The notes: a model not told the origin generated them from the sequence alone. Shown: positions 30,147 to 38,630, numbered from the stretch's first letter. The stretch is DNA of 52,056 nt from Prevotella sp. (GCA_017545045.1 JAFYDA010000035.1:1-52056); one strand, 5' to 3'. Translations and numbers: made by a program.

Positions 30147-30266
30147 AAATCTCATTTCGACACCGCCCAGCAGGTCATCGAGACCCTAAAGGCCGAAGTC
30201 GAGAAGCACCGCGACGGTGCTGAACCCAACGACGATCTCACCATGATGTGCCTGCGGGTAAGTTAA
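30147..30266 (+). pseudogene. Remnant of a SpoIIE-type serine phosphatase C-terminus
   Basis: In frame from about 30147 to the TAA at 30264-30266, the translation contains HFDTAQQVIETLKAEVEKH and EPNDDLTMMCLRV. This matches the end of PP2C/SpoIIE phosphatases of Bacteroidota, where (P/S)NDDLTM(M/L)CLR forms the last metal-binding motif and strand. Nothing upstream in any frame continues the phosphatase, and no start codon is suitable. It is read as a decayed or truncated gene tail. The rest of the 30016-30311 gap contains only the nhaD promoter and A/T-rich sequence. Confidence 0.6.
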
Positions 30267-30311
30267 TTCTTAGAAACCATAACGAAAACGAAAAAAGAAA
30301 ACATAAGAACA

Positions 30312-30809
30312 ATGGAACGATTTACTATCACACGCACAGAAACCGCGACGGCAGAGACCGTCAAATATCGCACTGTCAGTCTGACGGCATTGGCAGGCAA
30401 GCACTTTACCGAGGCGACGGGCACGCTGGAGTTTGCCGCAGACGAAGCATCGAAGACGGTGACCGTCACTGAGACGGCCGTCGGCGACATCGAAGCGCTA
30501 TACCGCTACCAGACCGGCACCAGTCGCAAGTACCGCTTCGAGGTGCTCGACAATACGGGTGCCAGCCAGTTGGCCTATAGAGAACGATCCATTGAGTACG
30601 GCAGCGGTTATCAGATTGTATTGGAGAACCTATTCAAGAACGTGTCACTCACCGCTTTCACAGATGCTGTGACCGTTGATAACGTCGGCTACGGCACCTC
30701 TCCTAACACCTACCATAGTATCAACATCGCCAACTATTTCGCTGCCACCGCCCCGCGATGGACGCAAACTGGAGAAGCAGCCCACGAAGCCTGGTCTATA
30801 TATATATAA
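30312..30809 (+). CDS. Hypothetical protein, probable truncated surface protein (Calx-beta-like start)
   Basis: 165 residues with no signal peptide. The first half (MERFTITRTETATAETVKYRTVSLTALAG...HFTEATGTLEF...ASKTVTVTE) resembles a Calx-beta-type strand pattern: a TVxYRTVxLTAxAGxHFT core followed by LxFxxxExxKTVTVTE. I recall such modules at the start of much larger Prevotella proteins, but cannot verify this here. The frame ends right after a (TA)n run (30796-30808). Changing the run length brings other stops within a few codons, so the run alone does not hide a long continuation. Best read as the N-terminal stump of a larger gene, or as a small orphan protein. Confidence 0.5.
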   Translation: MERFTITRTETATAETVKYRTVSLTALAGKHFTEATGTLEFAADEASKTVTVTETAVGDIEALYRYQTGTSRKYRFEVLDNTGASQLAYRERSIEYGSGYQIVLENLFKNVSLTAFTDAVTVDNVGYGTSPNTYHSINIANYFAATAPRWTQTGEAAHEAWSIYI

Positions 30810-30847
30810 AGGTAAAAAAGTAGTGATTAAGTAAAAAAAGTAGAATT

Positions 30848-31018
30848 ATGAAAAAGAATTATAGGAAGCCTCAGGTAAAGGTAGTGAGAGTGAAGATGAA
30901 TTGCCATCTTTTGGTAAATAGTGTTACTGGTCTTTCCAACTCCGTAGGTCTCGAGTACGGTGGTGGTGGCAGTGGTTCTGCCCGCAGCCGCGACTACGAT
31001 GATTGGGAGGACGAATAG
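30848..31018 (+). CDS. Short peptide (56 aa) with basic N-terminus, Gly-rich core and acidic Trp tail
   Basis: ATG at 30848, TAG at 31016-31018. The N-terminus is basic (MKKNYRKPQVKVVRVKMNCH), followed by LLVNSVTGLSNSV, a GGGGSGSA core and an acidic, aromatic end (RDYDDWEDE). No signal peptide is seen. Small proteins starting MKKxYxxPxxxVV with LL, a Gly/Ser-rich centre and a D/E/W end are, from memory, frequent and uncharacterised in Prevotella. It lies 38 bases after the truncated surface-protein fragment and just before the 21-base repeats. The composition would suit a precursor peptide, but no maturation or export gene is near. Function unknown. Confidence 0.6.
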   Translation: MKKNYRKPQVKVVRVKMNCHLLVNSVTGLSNSVGLEYGGGGSGSARSRDYDDWEDE

Positions 31019-31030
31019 TATAAATTTACA

Positions 31031-31115
31031 GGGAGCCTCCCTGTGATTCTGCGGAGGCTCCCTGTGATTCTGCGGAGGCTCCCCAGAAATCTGCGGAGGC
31101 TCCCTGTGAAAACCT
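31031..31115. repeat. Four 21-bp tandem repeats, first unit with inverted core
   Basis: Units start at about 31032, 31053, 31074 and 31095. The typical unit is GGAGGCTCC followed by CTGTGATTCTGC. The first unit reads GGAGCCTCC, so GGGAGCCTCC (31031-31040) is the exact reverse complement of GGAGGCTCCC (31053-31062). This gives a 10-bp hairpin with a 12-base loop just after the short peptide gene. The array may serve as its terminator, although no T tract follows the first hairpin. Confidence 0.85.
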
Positions 31116-31177
31116 CCTTTTTCTGCTTGGCGCAGATCGGACTAACCAAACATCAAACCGATTTTTTATTGAAAAGC

Positions 31178-31209
31178 CTTGCTGTTCCAAGGTATTTTGT
31201 CTACCTTTG
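31178..31209 (+). promoter_or_regulatory. Promoter of the DUF3078 gene
   Basis: TACCTTTG (31202-31209) matches the -7 consensus. CTTG (31178-31181) is a one-mismatch -33 box at a 20-base spacer. The -7 box ends only 9 bases before the ATG at 31219, so the transcript should have a very short leader. Confidence 0.6.
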
Positions 31210-31218
31210 CAGCAGAAT

Positions 31219-32427
31219 ATGAGAAAACTGATATTGTCAACCGCAGCACTACTGGCACTCAGTGCCAGCGCTGCACAGCCCAATGACTCAGTGAACGGAC
31301 GCCTCTACAGGCTGTTTGCCCCGCTGACGTTCTATCATCAGGTGTCGGGCAACATGCTCGCACTCGACAGTGACAACAACGAAGTGGACGATGCCGTTGA
31401 CCAGGCGTTGATGAACGTCTACCTGAACCGTCCCGACTTGGTGACAGCTACCGAGACCCAGCTGGATGAGTCGGGCACGCTGCGCGAGGACATCGACCAG
31501 CCGATAGCCCAGAAGGTGGAACTGGTGGAGTATGTGGCTCCCCAGCCTGAAGACCCCGTGGTGACGCCCACGGACGTGGAGGTGACAAAGCCCAAGTTCT
31601 GGACACTGAAAGGCGACGGGTACCTGCAGTTCATGCAGAACTACGTCAGCGACAACTGGTACAAGGGTGGCGAGAGCAACTATTCAGCACTGGGCAGCCT
31701 GACCTTTGAGGCCAACTACGACAACAAGGGGAAGTGGAAGTGGGACAACAAGCTGGAAGCCAAGCTGGGCTTCCTGACGTCGCGCTCGGACTCGCTGCAT
31801 AAGTTCAAGTCGAACGAAGACCTGCTGCGTCTGACTTCGAAGGTAGGCCTGCAGGCCACCAAGCGGTGGTACTACACGCTGCAGGTACTGGCCTGGACGC
31901 AGTTCGCACGCGGTCTGAAATCTAACGACCATCGCACTTACTCCGACTTCTTCTCACCCTTCAACCTGAACCTTGGTCTTGGTATGGACTACAAGGTAGA
32001 GACGTTCAACAAGAAACTGACGGGAACGGTCAACCTGTCGCCCATCGCCCTGAACTACCGCTATGTGGACCGCACCTGGTTCCCCAATCAGAATTCCACG
32101 GAGCCTACGGACTACAGCTGGTTTCCCTCGCGCCACGGCATTGATGACGGTGACCACCACAAGCTGGACCCCGGTTCGCAGGTGACGGCCGACCTCACGT
32201 GGAAACTGACTGAGACGGTGACGTGGAAGAGCCGTTTCTGGAGCTTCACTTCCTACAAGCGTGCAGAGATAGAGTGGGAAAACACCTTCCAGCTGAAAGT
32301 GTCGAAATATATCTCGGCCAACATTTTCCTCTACCCGCGTTTCGACGACGGCAACAACCGCGACGACGAACTTGGCTACTGGCAGTTCAAGGAGTACACC
32401 TCCGTCGGACTGTCGTACACGTTCTAA
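31219..32427 (+). CDS. Outer-membrane beta-barrel protein, DUF3078 family
   Basis: 402 residues from the ATG at 31219, which gives a clean signal peptide (MRKLILSTAALLALSASAAQ); an ATG at 31207 falls inside the -7 box. The C-terminal two thirds have the DUF3078 pattern: KPKFWTLKGDGYLQFMQNYVSDNWYKGGESNYS (about 130-160), then alternating aromatic beta strands to a terminal Phe (SVGLSYTF), as in outer-membrane barrels. The acidic linker (about 60-125) is rich in Asp, Glu and Pro. Function unknown; probably a porin-like or assembly-related envelope protein. Its stop overlaps the convergent thrC stop by 4 bases. Confidence 0.8.
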   Translation: MRKLILSTAALLALSASAAQPNDSVNGRLYRLFAPLTFYHQVSGNMLALDSDNNEVDDAVDQALMNVYLNRPDLVTATETQLDESGTLREDIDQPIAQKVELVEYVAPQPEDPVVTPTDVEVTKPKFWTLKGDGYLQFMQNYVSDNWYKGGESNYSALGSLTFEANYDNKGKWKWDNKLEAKLGFLTSRSDSLHKFKSNEDLLRLTSKVGLQATKRWYYTLQVLAWTQFARGLKSNDHRTYSDFFSPFNLNLGLGMDYKVETFNKKLTGTVNLSPIALNYRYVDRTWFPNQNSTEPTDYSWFPSRHGIDDGDHHKLDPGSQVTADLTWKLTETVTWKSRFWSFTSYKRAEIEWENTFQLKVSKYISANIFLYPRFDDGNNRDDELGYWQFKEYTSVGLSYTF

Positions 32428-33755
32428 CGCTCCATCAGGTAAGCCTTGAAGTCGTCGAACGACTTCGACAGGGGCACGCTCTGCTTCTTTCCCTTCATGA
32501 AGGCCGCTAAGCGGTCGGGGATGGCTACGTCGATACCTAAGATTTCGTCGACTTTCTCCTTGAACTTGGCAGGATGGGCCGTCTCGCAGAAGACACCCAC
32601 TTCGCCAGGCTTCAGCTGGTCGGCCAGTGCCTGATAGCCGCAGGCACCGTGGGGGTCGAGAATGTAACCCGTCTCCTTGTAGCACTGGCGCATGGTCTCG
32701 CGTATCTGGTCGTCGGTGTAGGTGGCACCGCTGATGAGCTGTGTGATGCGCTCATGAGTGGCGGCAGGCGACAGTTCTCCGTTGCGGCTGTAGAGATTGA
32801 TGATGCGGGCGAAGTTGGAGGGATCGCCCACGTCCATGGCATTGGCCAGTGTCTGTACCGACGGCTTGGGTTCGTAGCTACCCGTCTGCAGGTATTTGTA
32901 GACGATGTCGTTGGCGTTGTTGGCGGCAATGAACCGTTTGACGGGCAATCCCATCTCGTGGCCGAAGAGTGCGGCGCAGATGTTGCCGAAGTTGCCGCTG
33001 GGCACGCACATGACGACGTCGGCCTGTGTGCCAAGGGTGGCCTTCAGACGGGCGTATGCATTGAAATAGTAGAACGCCTGGGGCAGGAAGCGGGCCACAT
33101 TGATGGAATTGGCCGAAGTGAGCTTCATGTGCCTGTTCAGCTCCTCATCCATGAATGCCGACTTTACCAGCCGCTGGCAGTCGTCGAAGACGCCGTCGAC
33201 CTCGATGGCCGTGATGTTGCGTCCCAGCGTTGTGAACTGGCACTCCTGAATGGGTGACACCTTGCCCTTGGGATAGAGCACGTAGACATGGATGCCGTCG
33301 ACGCCGAGGAATCCGTTGGCAACGGCAGAGCCTGTATCGCCACTGGTGGCCACGAGGACGTTGACCTGCTGGTGGCCGCCGCCGCGACGGATGAAATACT
33401 GCAGGAGACGGGCCATGAACCTTGCGCCGACATCCTTGAAGGCCAATGTGGGGCCATGGAAGAGTTCGAGTGCATAGATGCCGTCCTTGACCTTGACGAC
33501 GGGGCAGTCGAACTGCAGCGTGTCGTAAACCAAGTCCTGAAGGGCGTCGAGATCGATGTCCTCGCCAAAGAAGGCGCTGGCCACGTTGTAGGCGATGTCC
33601 TGAAACGACATGCCCTGAATGTCGTTGAAGAAGGCTTTAGACAGCGCGTTGATACGTTCGGGCATGTAGAGCCCGCGGTCTTCTGCCAGTCCCTTGACCA
33701 CTGCTTTCTGCAGGTCGGCGACGGGTGCCTTGCCGTTTGTGCTGTAATAATTCAT
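32424..33755 (-). CDS. thrC: Threonine synthase
   Basis: 443 residues from the ATG at 33755; an upstream in-frame ATG at 33923 lies within ansA. A PLP enzyme that turns O-phosphohomoserine into threonine. The Schiff-base lysine is Lys107 in FHGPTLAFKDVGARF. ATSGDTGSAVANGF and the phosphate-binding VPSGNFGN are present. The N-terminal NYYSTNGK and KAVVKGLAEDRGLYMPERI are typical. It lies last in a four-gene minus-strand run after ansA (37-base gap); ansA yields aspartate, the threonine pathway precursor, which may be coincidental. Confidence 0.95.
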   Translation of the reverse strand: MNYYSTNGKAPVADLQKAVVKGLAEDRGLYMPERINALSKAFFNDIQGMSFQDIAYNVASAFFGEDIDLDALQDLVYDTLQFDCPVVKVKDGIYALELFHGPTLAFKDVGARFMARLLQYFIRRGGGHQQVNVLVATSGDTGSAVANGFLGVDGIHVYVLYPKGKVSPIQECQFTTLGRNITAIEVDGVFDDCQRLVKSAFMDEELNRHMKLTSANSINVARFLPQAFYYFNAYARLKATLGTQADVVMCVPSGNFGNICAALFGHEMGLPVKRFIAANNANDIVYKYLQTGSYEPKPSVQTLANAMDVGDPSNFARIINLYSRNGELSPAATHERITQLISGATYTDDQIRETMRQCYKETGYILDPHGACGYQALADQLKPGEVGVFCETAHPAKFKEKVDEILGIDVAIPDRLAAFMKGKKQSVPLSKSFDDFKAYLMER

Positions 33756-33792
33756 AAGTTGTTCGGTATTGTTTTGTTTCTTGTTATGTCGG

Positions 33793-34821
33793 TTAAAATG
33801 TGATTTCGCCGCGGATGCTCTGTCCCATGTATCGGCAAATCTCGTCAGGATCGTCAAAGTGGCTTTGCAGGAACATGAGCTTGGTGACGGCCGCCTCCAC
33901 CGTGGAGTCGTGGCCACTGACAACGCCCGCCTCCTGCAGGTGGTAGCCGCAGCCGTAGCGTCCCATCTCCACCTGCCCCTGCATGCACTGGCTGATGTTG
34001 ACGATGACCTTTCCGTTGCGCGTACCTTCTTTCAATGCATTCAGCAGCCAGGGGCTCTGCGGCGCATTACCGCTGCCGAAGGTGCGCATGACGATGGCTT
34101 TCAGGTTGGGGGTATGAATGATGTGGCGTATCAGGTCTTCACGGATGCCCGGGAACAACGAGAAGATAATGACGTTGTTGTCGAGCCGGAAGTGGGGCTT
34201 CAAAGGTTGGTTCATGTCGGGTGCCAGCATGCGCTCACGGTGGTAGGCAATGTTGACGCCCGCCTCGGCCAGATGCGGATAGTTGAACGACTCAAAGGCG
34301 TTGAACTCGTCGGCACTCTGCTTGGTGGTGCGGTTGCCGCGCAGCAGGCGGCTGTTGAAGTAGATGCCCACCTCGGGGACCATAGCGTGGCCCTCGGCAT
34401 CCTTTGCCGCTGCCATCTCTATCGACGTAATCAGGTTCTCCTTGCCGTCGGTGCGCAACTGGCCTATGGGAAGCTGGCTACCGGTGAAGATGACGGGCTT
34501 CGTCAGGTTCTCCAGCATGTAGCTCAATGCCGACGCCGTGTAGGCCATCGTGTCGGTGCCGTGAAGCACCACGAAGCCGTCGTATTGGTCGTAGCGGTCG
34601 GCAATGCAATGGCTCAGATCCGTCCACCGTGCCGGCGACATGTCGCTGGAGTCGATGGGCGGCTGGAACTGGTAAGTGTCAATCAGCGTGTCGAACTGCT
34701 CGAGCTCCGGCACTTTCAACAGAAGGTGCTCGAAGTCGAAGGGCTCCAGCGCGCCCGTTGTCGGGTTGCGGTTCATCCCGATGGTGCCGCCGGTGTATAT
34801 CAGTAGGACTCTGCTCTGCAT
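33793..34821 (-). CDS. ansA: Type I L-asparaginase
   Basis: 342 residues, cytoplasmic (no signal peptide). The N-terminal active-site loop LLIYTGGTIGM holds the nucleophile Thr13. The second catalytic motif is HGTDTMAYTASALS, with GSQLPIGQLRTDG next to it. The C-terminal domain (about 210-340) includes MRTFGSGNAP. It hydrolyses asparagine to aspartate and ammonia. It starts one base after the stop of the peptidase gene and precedes thrC. Confidence 0.94.
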   Translation of the reverse strand: MQSRVLLIYTGGTIGMNRNPTTGALEPFDFEHLLLKVPELEQFDTLIDTYQFQPPIDSSDMSPARWTDLSHCIADRYDQYDGFVVLHGTDTMAYTASALSYMLENLTKPVIFTGSQLPIGQLRTDGKENLITSIEMAAAKDAEGHAMVPEVGIYFNSRLLRGNRTTKQSADEFNAFESFNYPHLAEAGVNIAYHRERMLAPDMNQPLKPHFRLDNNVIIFSLFPGIREDLIRHIIHTPNLKAIVMRTFGSGNAPQSPWLLNALKEGTRNGKVIVNISQCMQGQVEMGRYGCGYHLQEAGVVSGHDSTVEAAVTKLMFLQSHFDDPDEICRYMGQSIRGEITF

Positions 34822-34822
34822 G

Positions 34823-36973
34823 TCATTTCAGATAGTCTTCGAAGTAGCGGGTAATGCGCTCATGCAAGTGGACACTGGCGTGGCCGCGCATGTTGTGCTC
34901 CTCGCCGGGGTAGGCGAAGAAATCGGGCTGCGTACCGGCCTTGACGCAGGCGTCGAGGAACGAGAGGCAGTGCTGGGGAACGACGGTGTTGTCGTTGTAG
35001 CCCGTGATAATCTGCAGACGACCCTTCAGGTTCCCGGCCTGCTTGAGGAGGCTGCACTTCTCGTAGCCCTCGGGATTCGACTGCGGCGTACCCATGTAGC
35101 GCTCGCCGTACATCACCTCGTACCACTGCCAGTCGATGACAGGACCACCGGCCACGCCGACCTTGAACACGTCGGGATAGTTGGTCATCAGCGAGATGGT
35201 CATGAAGCCGCCATAGCTCCAGCCGTGGACGCCAAGACGGTCGGCATCGACGTAGGACAGACTCTTGAGATACTTCACGCCCTCCATCTGGTCCTTCATC
35301 TCTATCTGTCCAAGCTGATGGAAAGTGGCCTGCTCGAAGTCGCGGCCACGGTTCTCAGAGCCACGGTTGTCGAGAATGAAGACGATGTAGCCTTTCAGCG
35401 CCATGTAGGTCTCCCACGAACGGCTGGACCAGTGCCACGAGGCCTCGACGTTGTGGGCGTGGGGGCCGCCGTAGACATAGACCACGGTGGGATATTTCTT
35501 TGTGGGGTCGAAGTCGTAGGGCTTCACCATGCGCCAGTAGAGGTCGGTCACGCCGTCGGCTGCCTTGATGCTGCCGCACTCGAAGAGGGGCTGCCGGTAG
35601 TCGGCCCAGGGGTCTTCGGCCTCCAAGAGGTTGGTGTGGCGTGGTGTCTTTTTGGTGATGTCCACGACGTCGATGACACGCGGCCTGGTCGGTGTAGAGA
35701 ATCGGTCGACAAGGAAGTTACCCGACGGTGAGAGCTCGCCACGGTGTACACCGTCGACGCTCTCGAGTGCGGCGATCTTTCCGTCAGCCACACTGACACT
35801 ATAGAGACGGCGGTGAAGGGGGTGCTCCTTGTTGGCGGCGAAGACGATGCTCTTCTGCTGCTTGTTGAAGCCCAGCACGTCGAGCACTACCCAGGGGCCA
35901 CTCGTCAGCTGCTTGATGCACTCGCCCTTGATGCTATATAAATAAAGGTGGTTATAGCCGTCTTTCTGGCTCTGGAGGATGAAGAGGTTGTTGTCCCACG
36001 GCAGGAACTGTATGGGGTGCAGCGGTTCAACGTACTTCGGGCTGGTCTCACGGCACAGCTGGTAGCTGAATTGGCCTGTCGCGGCGTCGTAGCACTTCAG
36101 GCGGCAGTCGTTCTGGGCGCGGTTCAGCTCGAACATGAAGATGTATTTCGAATCAGGACTCCATGCAATGTTGGTGAAGTAACGGTCTGTCGGATCGCCA
36201 GCCTGCAGGTAAACAGTTTTCCGGGTCTTCAAGTCGTAGACACCGACGGTCACCTTGTGGCTGGTCATGCCGGCCATAGGATATTTGTCGGGCTCGTAAG
36301 TAGCGGCACGGGGGAAAATATCCACCTGCGGATAGTCTGTGACCATCGACTGGTCCATACGGTAGAAAGCGAGGCGCTGGCCGTCGGGACTCCAGAAGGT
36401 GCCTTTCCCAATGCCCCACTCATTGCGGTGGACGCTCTGTCCGTAGACGATTTCGCGGCTACCGTCAGTCGACAGCTGGTGCTTCTTTCCTTCGCCATCA
36501 ACAATGAACAACTGATGATCCTCAACGTAGGCCGTAGCGCGAGAGACGCTATTCCAGTCGTTAGCCGTCTGTCCCGACAGGCTGTCCTCCCAGACCACCT
36601 CTTTAGCCTTGAAGTCGACCAGGATAAAGGCCTTTCGGTTGCCCACAGCCACGAGGGGTTTGTCAGGATAGGGGAAGGTGGCGTTCGACAGGTGACGGAC
36701 GTAGCGTACTGAGTCATCACTGTCGGCCCATTTGTTGATGTCGTCAAGCGTGAAGAGCAGTTTCTTCTTGCCCGTCCTGGCATCAATGGTGTAACACTCC
36801 TCCACGTCGGTCTGTATGAGCTGGTCGCCCCACCACGTGAGCCACATGTTCTTAGGCTGCATGTTGGCGAAATTGTTGCCGCCGAAGTTCAGGTCTTCCA
36901 AGGTAAAGAACTTGTCCTGTGCCGTCATATTCAGAGCTATTGCTAAGAACAGAAAGAGATACTTAATCTTCAT
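34823..36973 (-). CDS. Secreted S9 peptidase, dipeptidyl-peptidase IV type
   Basis: 716 residues from the ATG at 36973, which gives a signal peptide (MKIKYLFLFLAIALNMTAQ). The N-terminal DPP-IV propeller spans about 30-460 and carries NIAWSPDSKYIFMFELNR and SPSGNFLVDRFSTP. The C-terminal alpha/beta hydrolase holds the triad Ser586 (GWSYGG), Asp661 (YNDNTVVP) and His693 (EEHNM). It removes N-terminal dipeptides, often X-Pro, in the periplasm. The start overlaps the end of the methyltransferase gene by 11 bases; ansA follows directly. Compared with the second S9 enzyme at 44143 it has the more classical DPP-IV layout. Confidence 0.92.
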   Translation of the reverse strand: MKIKYLFLFLAIALNMTAQDKFFTLEDLNFGGNNFANMQPKNMWLTWWGDQLIQTDVEECYTIDARTGKKKLLFTLDDINKWADSDDSVRYVRHLSNATFPYPDKPLVAVGNRKAFILVDFKAKEVVWEDSLSGQTANDWNSVSRATAYVEDHQLFIVDGEGKKHQLSTDGSREIVYGQSVHRNEWGIGKGTFWSPDGQRLAFYRMDQSMVTDYPQVDIFPRAATYEPDKYPMAGMTSHKVTVGVYDLKTRKTVYLQAGDPTDRYFTNIAWSPDSKYIFMFELNRAQNDCRLKCYDAATGQFSYQLCRETSPKYVEPLHPIQFLPWDNNLFILQSQKDGYNHLYLYSIKGECIKQLTSGPWVVLDVLGFNKQQKSIVFAANKEHPLHRRLYSVSVADGKIAALESVDGVHRGELSPSGNFLVDRFSTPTRPRVIDVVDITKKTPRHTNLLEAEDPWADYRQPLFECGSIKAADGVTDLYWRMVKPYDFDPTKKYPTVVYVYGGPHAHNVEASWHWSSRSWETYMALKGYIVFILDNRGSENRGRDFEQATFHQLGQIEMKDQMEGVKYLKSLSYVDADRLGVHGWSYGGFMTISLMTNYPDVFKVGVAGGPVIDWQWYEVMYGERYMGTPQSNPEGYEKCSLLKQAGNLKGRLQIITGYNDNTVVPQHCLSFLDACVKAGTQPDFFAYPGEEHNMRGHASVHLHERITRYFEDYLK

Positions 36974-38630
36974 CGTTGCTTTCAAATCGGTTTTGTTTCT
37001 TGCCAAAATCACGCTTGCCACCTCGCTCGAAACGGTTCTTGCCTTTCATGTCTCTTTTCATGCCTTTGGATTTTCCAAAATCCCGGAACTCTCTGGAATC
37101 CCTGAATTTTCTGGGGTCTTTGGAGCCTCTGAACTCCTTAGAATCTCTGGAGTCCCTGAACTCCTTAGAATTCCTGGAGCCCCTGAACTCCCTGGAATCT
37201 CTGGAGTCTCTAAACTCCCTGGAGTCCCTGAACTCCCTGGAATCTCTGGAATCTCTAAACTCCCTGGAGTCCCTGGAGTCTCTGAAACTTCTGGAGCTTT
37301 TAGAAAGGCGGGGCGAAGTGGCCTCAATCTTGTCGTGGTGATGGAAAGTGAACGAGCGGATGTCAGCACCCTCGTTCTGTTCCTGCTCCTCAAGGCGCTG
37401 CTTAAACTCGCGGTTTTTCTTGAAACGGTGTTTCTCTGCCATCTGGCGCCGTTCCTCCTCGCTCTTTACATCGCCGCCTTCAGAGCGGAACTCCTTCATC
37501 TTGCCGTCGAACATCTGGTATCTGCGGAATTCGCACTCCAAAGAGCCATTATAAAGGGGAATCTTGATGCTGGGTTTCAAGCCAATCTGTTCGAAACACT
37601 CCTCGCGGTAACTGAGCACCCATGCATCGTTGCCCGTGAACTCGTGCTTCAGCCGTTCACCAATCATCCTGTAAGTTCCCAGCAAGTCGGGTGTGGAAAT
37701 GCGTTCGCCGTAAGGCGGATTGGTCACTATGATGCTTTTCTCCTTGGGCTGCGTAAAGTCCTTGAAGTCCTGCTGTTCTATGGTGATGCAGTTTGACAGG
37801 CCGGCAGCCTTGACGTTACGGCGTGCCGTGTTGACGGCTTTCATGTCAATGTCGTAGCCGTAGATGTGGTGCTTGAACTCCCGTTCCCGTGAGTCATCAT
37901 TATAGATACGATCGAAGAGGTCGGCATCGAAATCGGCCCATTTCTCAAAAGCGTATTCCTTGCGGAACAGTCCGGGTGCCATGTTCTGGGCAATCAGGGC
38001 GGCCTCGATCAGCAAGGTGCCCGATCCGCACATGGGGTCTATGAAGTCGGTCTCGCCGTGCCATCCTGTCATCATAATCATGCCGGCGGCAAGCACTTCG
38101 TTCAAGGGAGCCTCGCCTGACTCCTGACGATAACCACGGCGGTGCAGCGACTCGCCGCTGGAGTCTAACGAAAGGGTACACCGGTCTTCTGCCACATGAA
38201 TATTCAACCGAAGGTCGGGGCTGGTAACAGAGATGTTGGGACGCTTGCCTGTCGTCTCGCGGAATTGGTCGACGATAGCGTCCTTCACTTTGTAAGATAC
38301 AAATTTGGAATGCCGGAATTCATCAGAAAACACGACGGAATCGACGGCGAATGTCTTCTCATTGTCCAAATATTCCGTCCAATCCATCTTTCTGATGGCT
38401 TCATAGACATCATCAGCACTTTGGGCCTTGAAATGGCATATCGGCTTCAGAATTTTAATAGCTGTGTGAAGTTGTAGATTTGCGCGGTACAACATCTCCT
38501 TGTCACCGGTGAACGACACCATGCGTCGTCCAATCTGTACGTCGTTAGCCCCCAACTGGGTTAACTCTTTCGCCAATATAGGTTCTAATCCCATGAAAGT
38601 CTTGGCGATAATCTCAAATGTCTGTTCCAT
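36963..38630 (-). CDS. THUMP-domain 23S rRNA methyltransferase (RlmL N-terminal type) with R/D/S tail
   Basis: 555 residues from the ATG at 38630. The THUMP domain (about 45-155) follows MEQTFEIIAKTFMGLEPIL. The methyltransferase core contains FIDPMCGSGTLLIEAALIA (AdoMet-binding motif) and IIVTNPPYGERI (NPPY catalytic motif). These enzymes make N2-methylguanosine in 23S rRNA. Residues from about 370 are a charged helix, and 447-517 form a low-complexity tail with eight FR(D/G)S units, ending in a Lys/Arg-rich stretch. The tail is not part of the enzyme fold and probably binds RNA. The gene starts a four-gene unit with the peptidase, ansA and thrC. Confidence 0.9.
   Translation of the reverse strand: MEQTFEIIAKTFMGLEPILAKELTQLGANDVQIGRRMVSFTGDKEMLYRANLQLHTAIKILKPICHFKAQSADDVYEAIRKMDWTEYLDNEKTFAVDSVVFSDEFRHSKFVSYKVKDAIVDQFRETTGKRPNISVTSPDLRLNIHVAEDRCTLSLDSSGESLHRRGYRQESGEAPLNEVLAAGMIMMTGWHGETDFIDPMCGSGTLLIEAALIAQNMAPGLFRKEYAFEKWADFDADLFDRIYNDDSREREFKHHIYGYDIDMKAVNTARRNVKAAGLSNCITIEQQDFKDFTQPKEKSIIVTNPPYGERISTPDLLGTYRMIGERLKHEFTGNDAWVLSYREECFEQIGLKPSIKIPLYNGSLECEFRRYQMFDGKMKEFRSEGGDVKSEEERRQMAEKHRFKKNREFKQRLEEQEQNEGADIRSFTFHHHDKIEATSPRLSKSSRSFRDSRDSREFRDSRDSREFRDSREFRDSRDSREFRGSRNSKEFRDSRDSKEFRGSKDPRKFRDSREFRDFGKSKGMKRDMKGKNRFERGGKRDFGKKQNRFESNDED
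37080..37292 (-). repeat. In-frame repeat array coding the R/D/S tail
   Basis: The DNA is a degenerate array of 9- and 15-base units around the codons for RDSREF and RDSRDSREF. On the plus strand it appears as many copies of CTGAACTCC, CTGGAATCT and CTGGAGTCC. All units keep the reading frame. Copy number is likely to vary among strains by slippage. Confidence 0.8.

Noticed and set aside
30796-30808. (TA)n run considered as a phase-variation switch for the truncated surface protein
   Set aside because: Shifting the frame by two or four bases leads to stops within a few codons, so the run does not join the fragment to a longer open frame.
31031-31115. Repeat array considered as a CRISPR
   Set aside because: Units are contiguous at 21 bases with no unique spacers, and no cas genes are present.
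33769-35731. Plus-strand open frames of 345 and 351 residues
   Set aside because: Antisense to ansA and the DPP-IV peptidase; no motifs.
37080-37292. Repeat array considered as non-coding or CRISPR-like
   Set aside because: Units are short, degenerate and keep the reading frame of the methyltransferase; they code the R/D/S tail.
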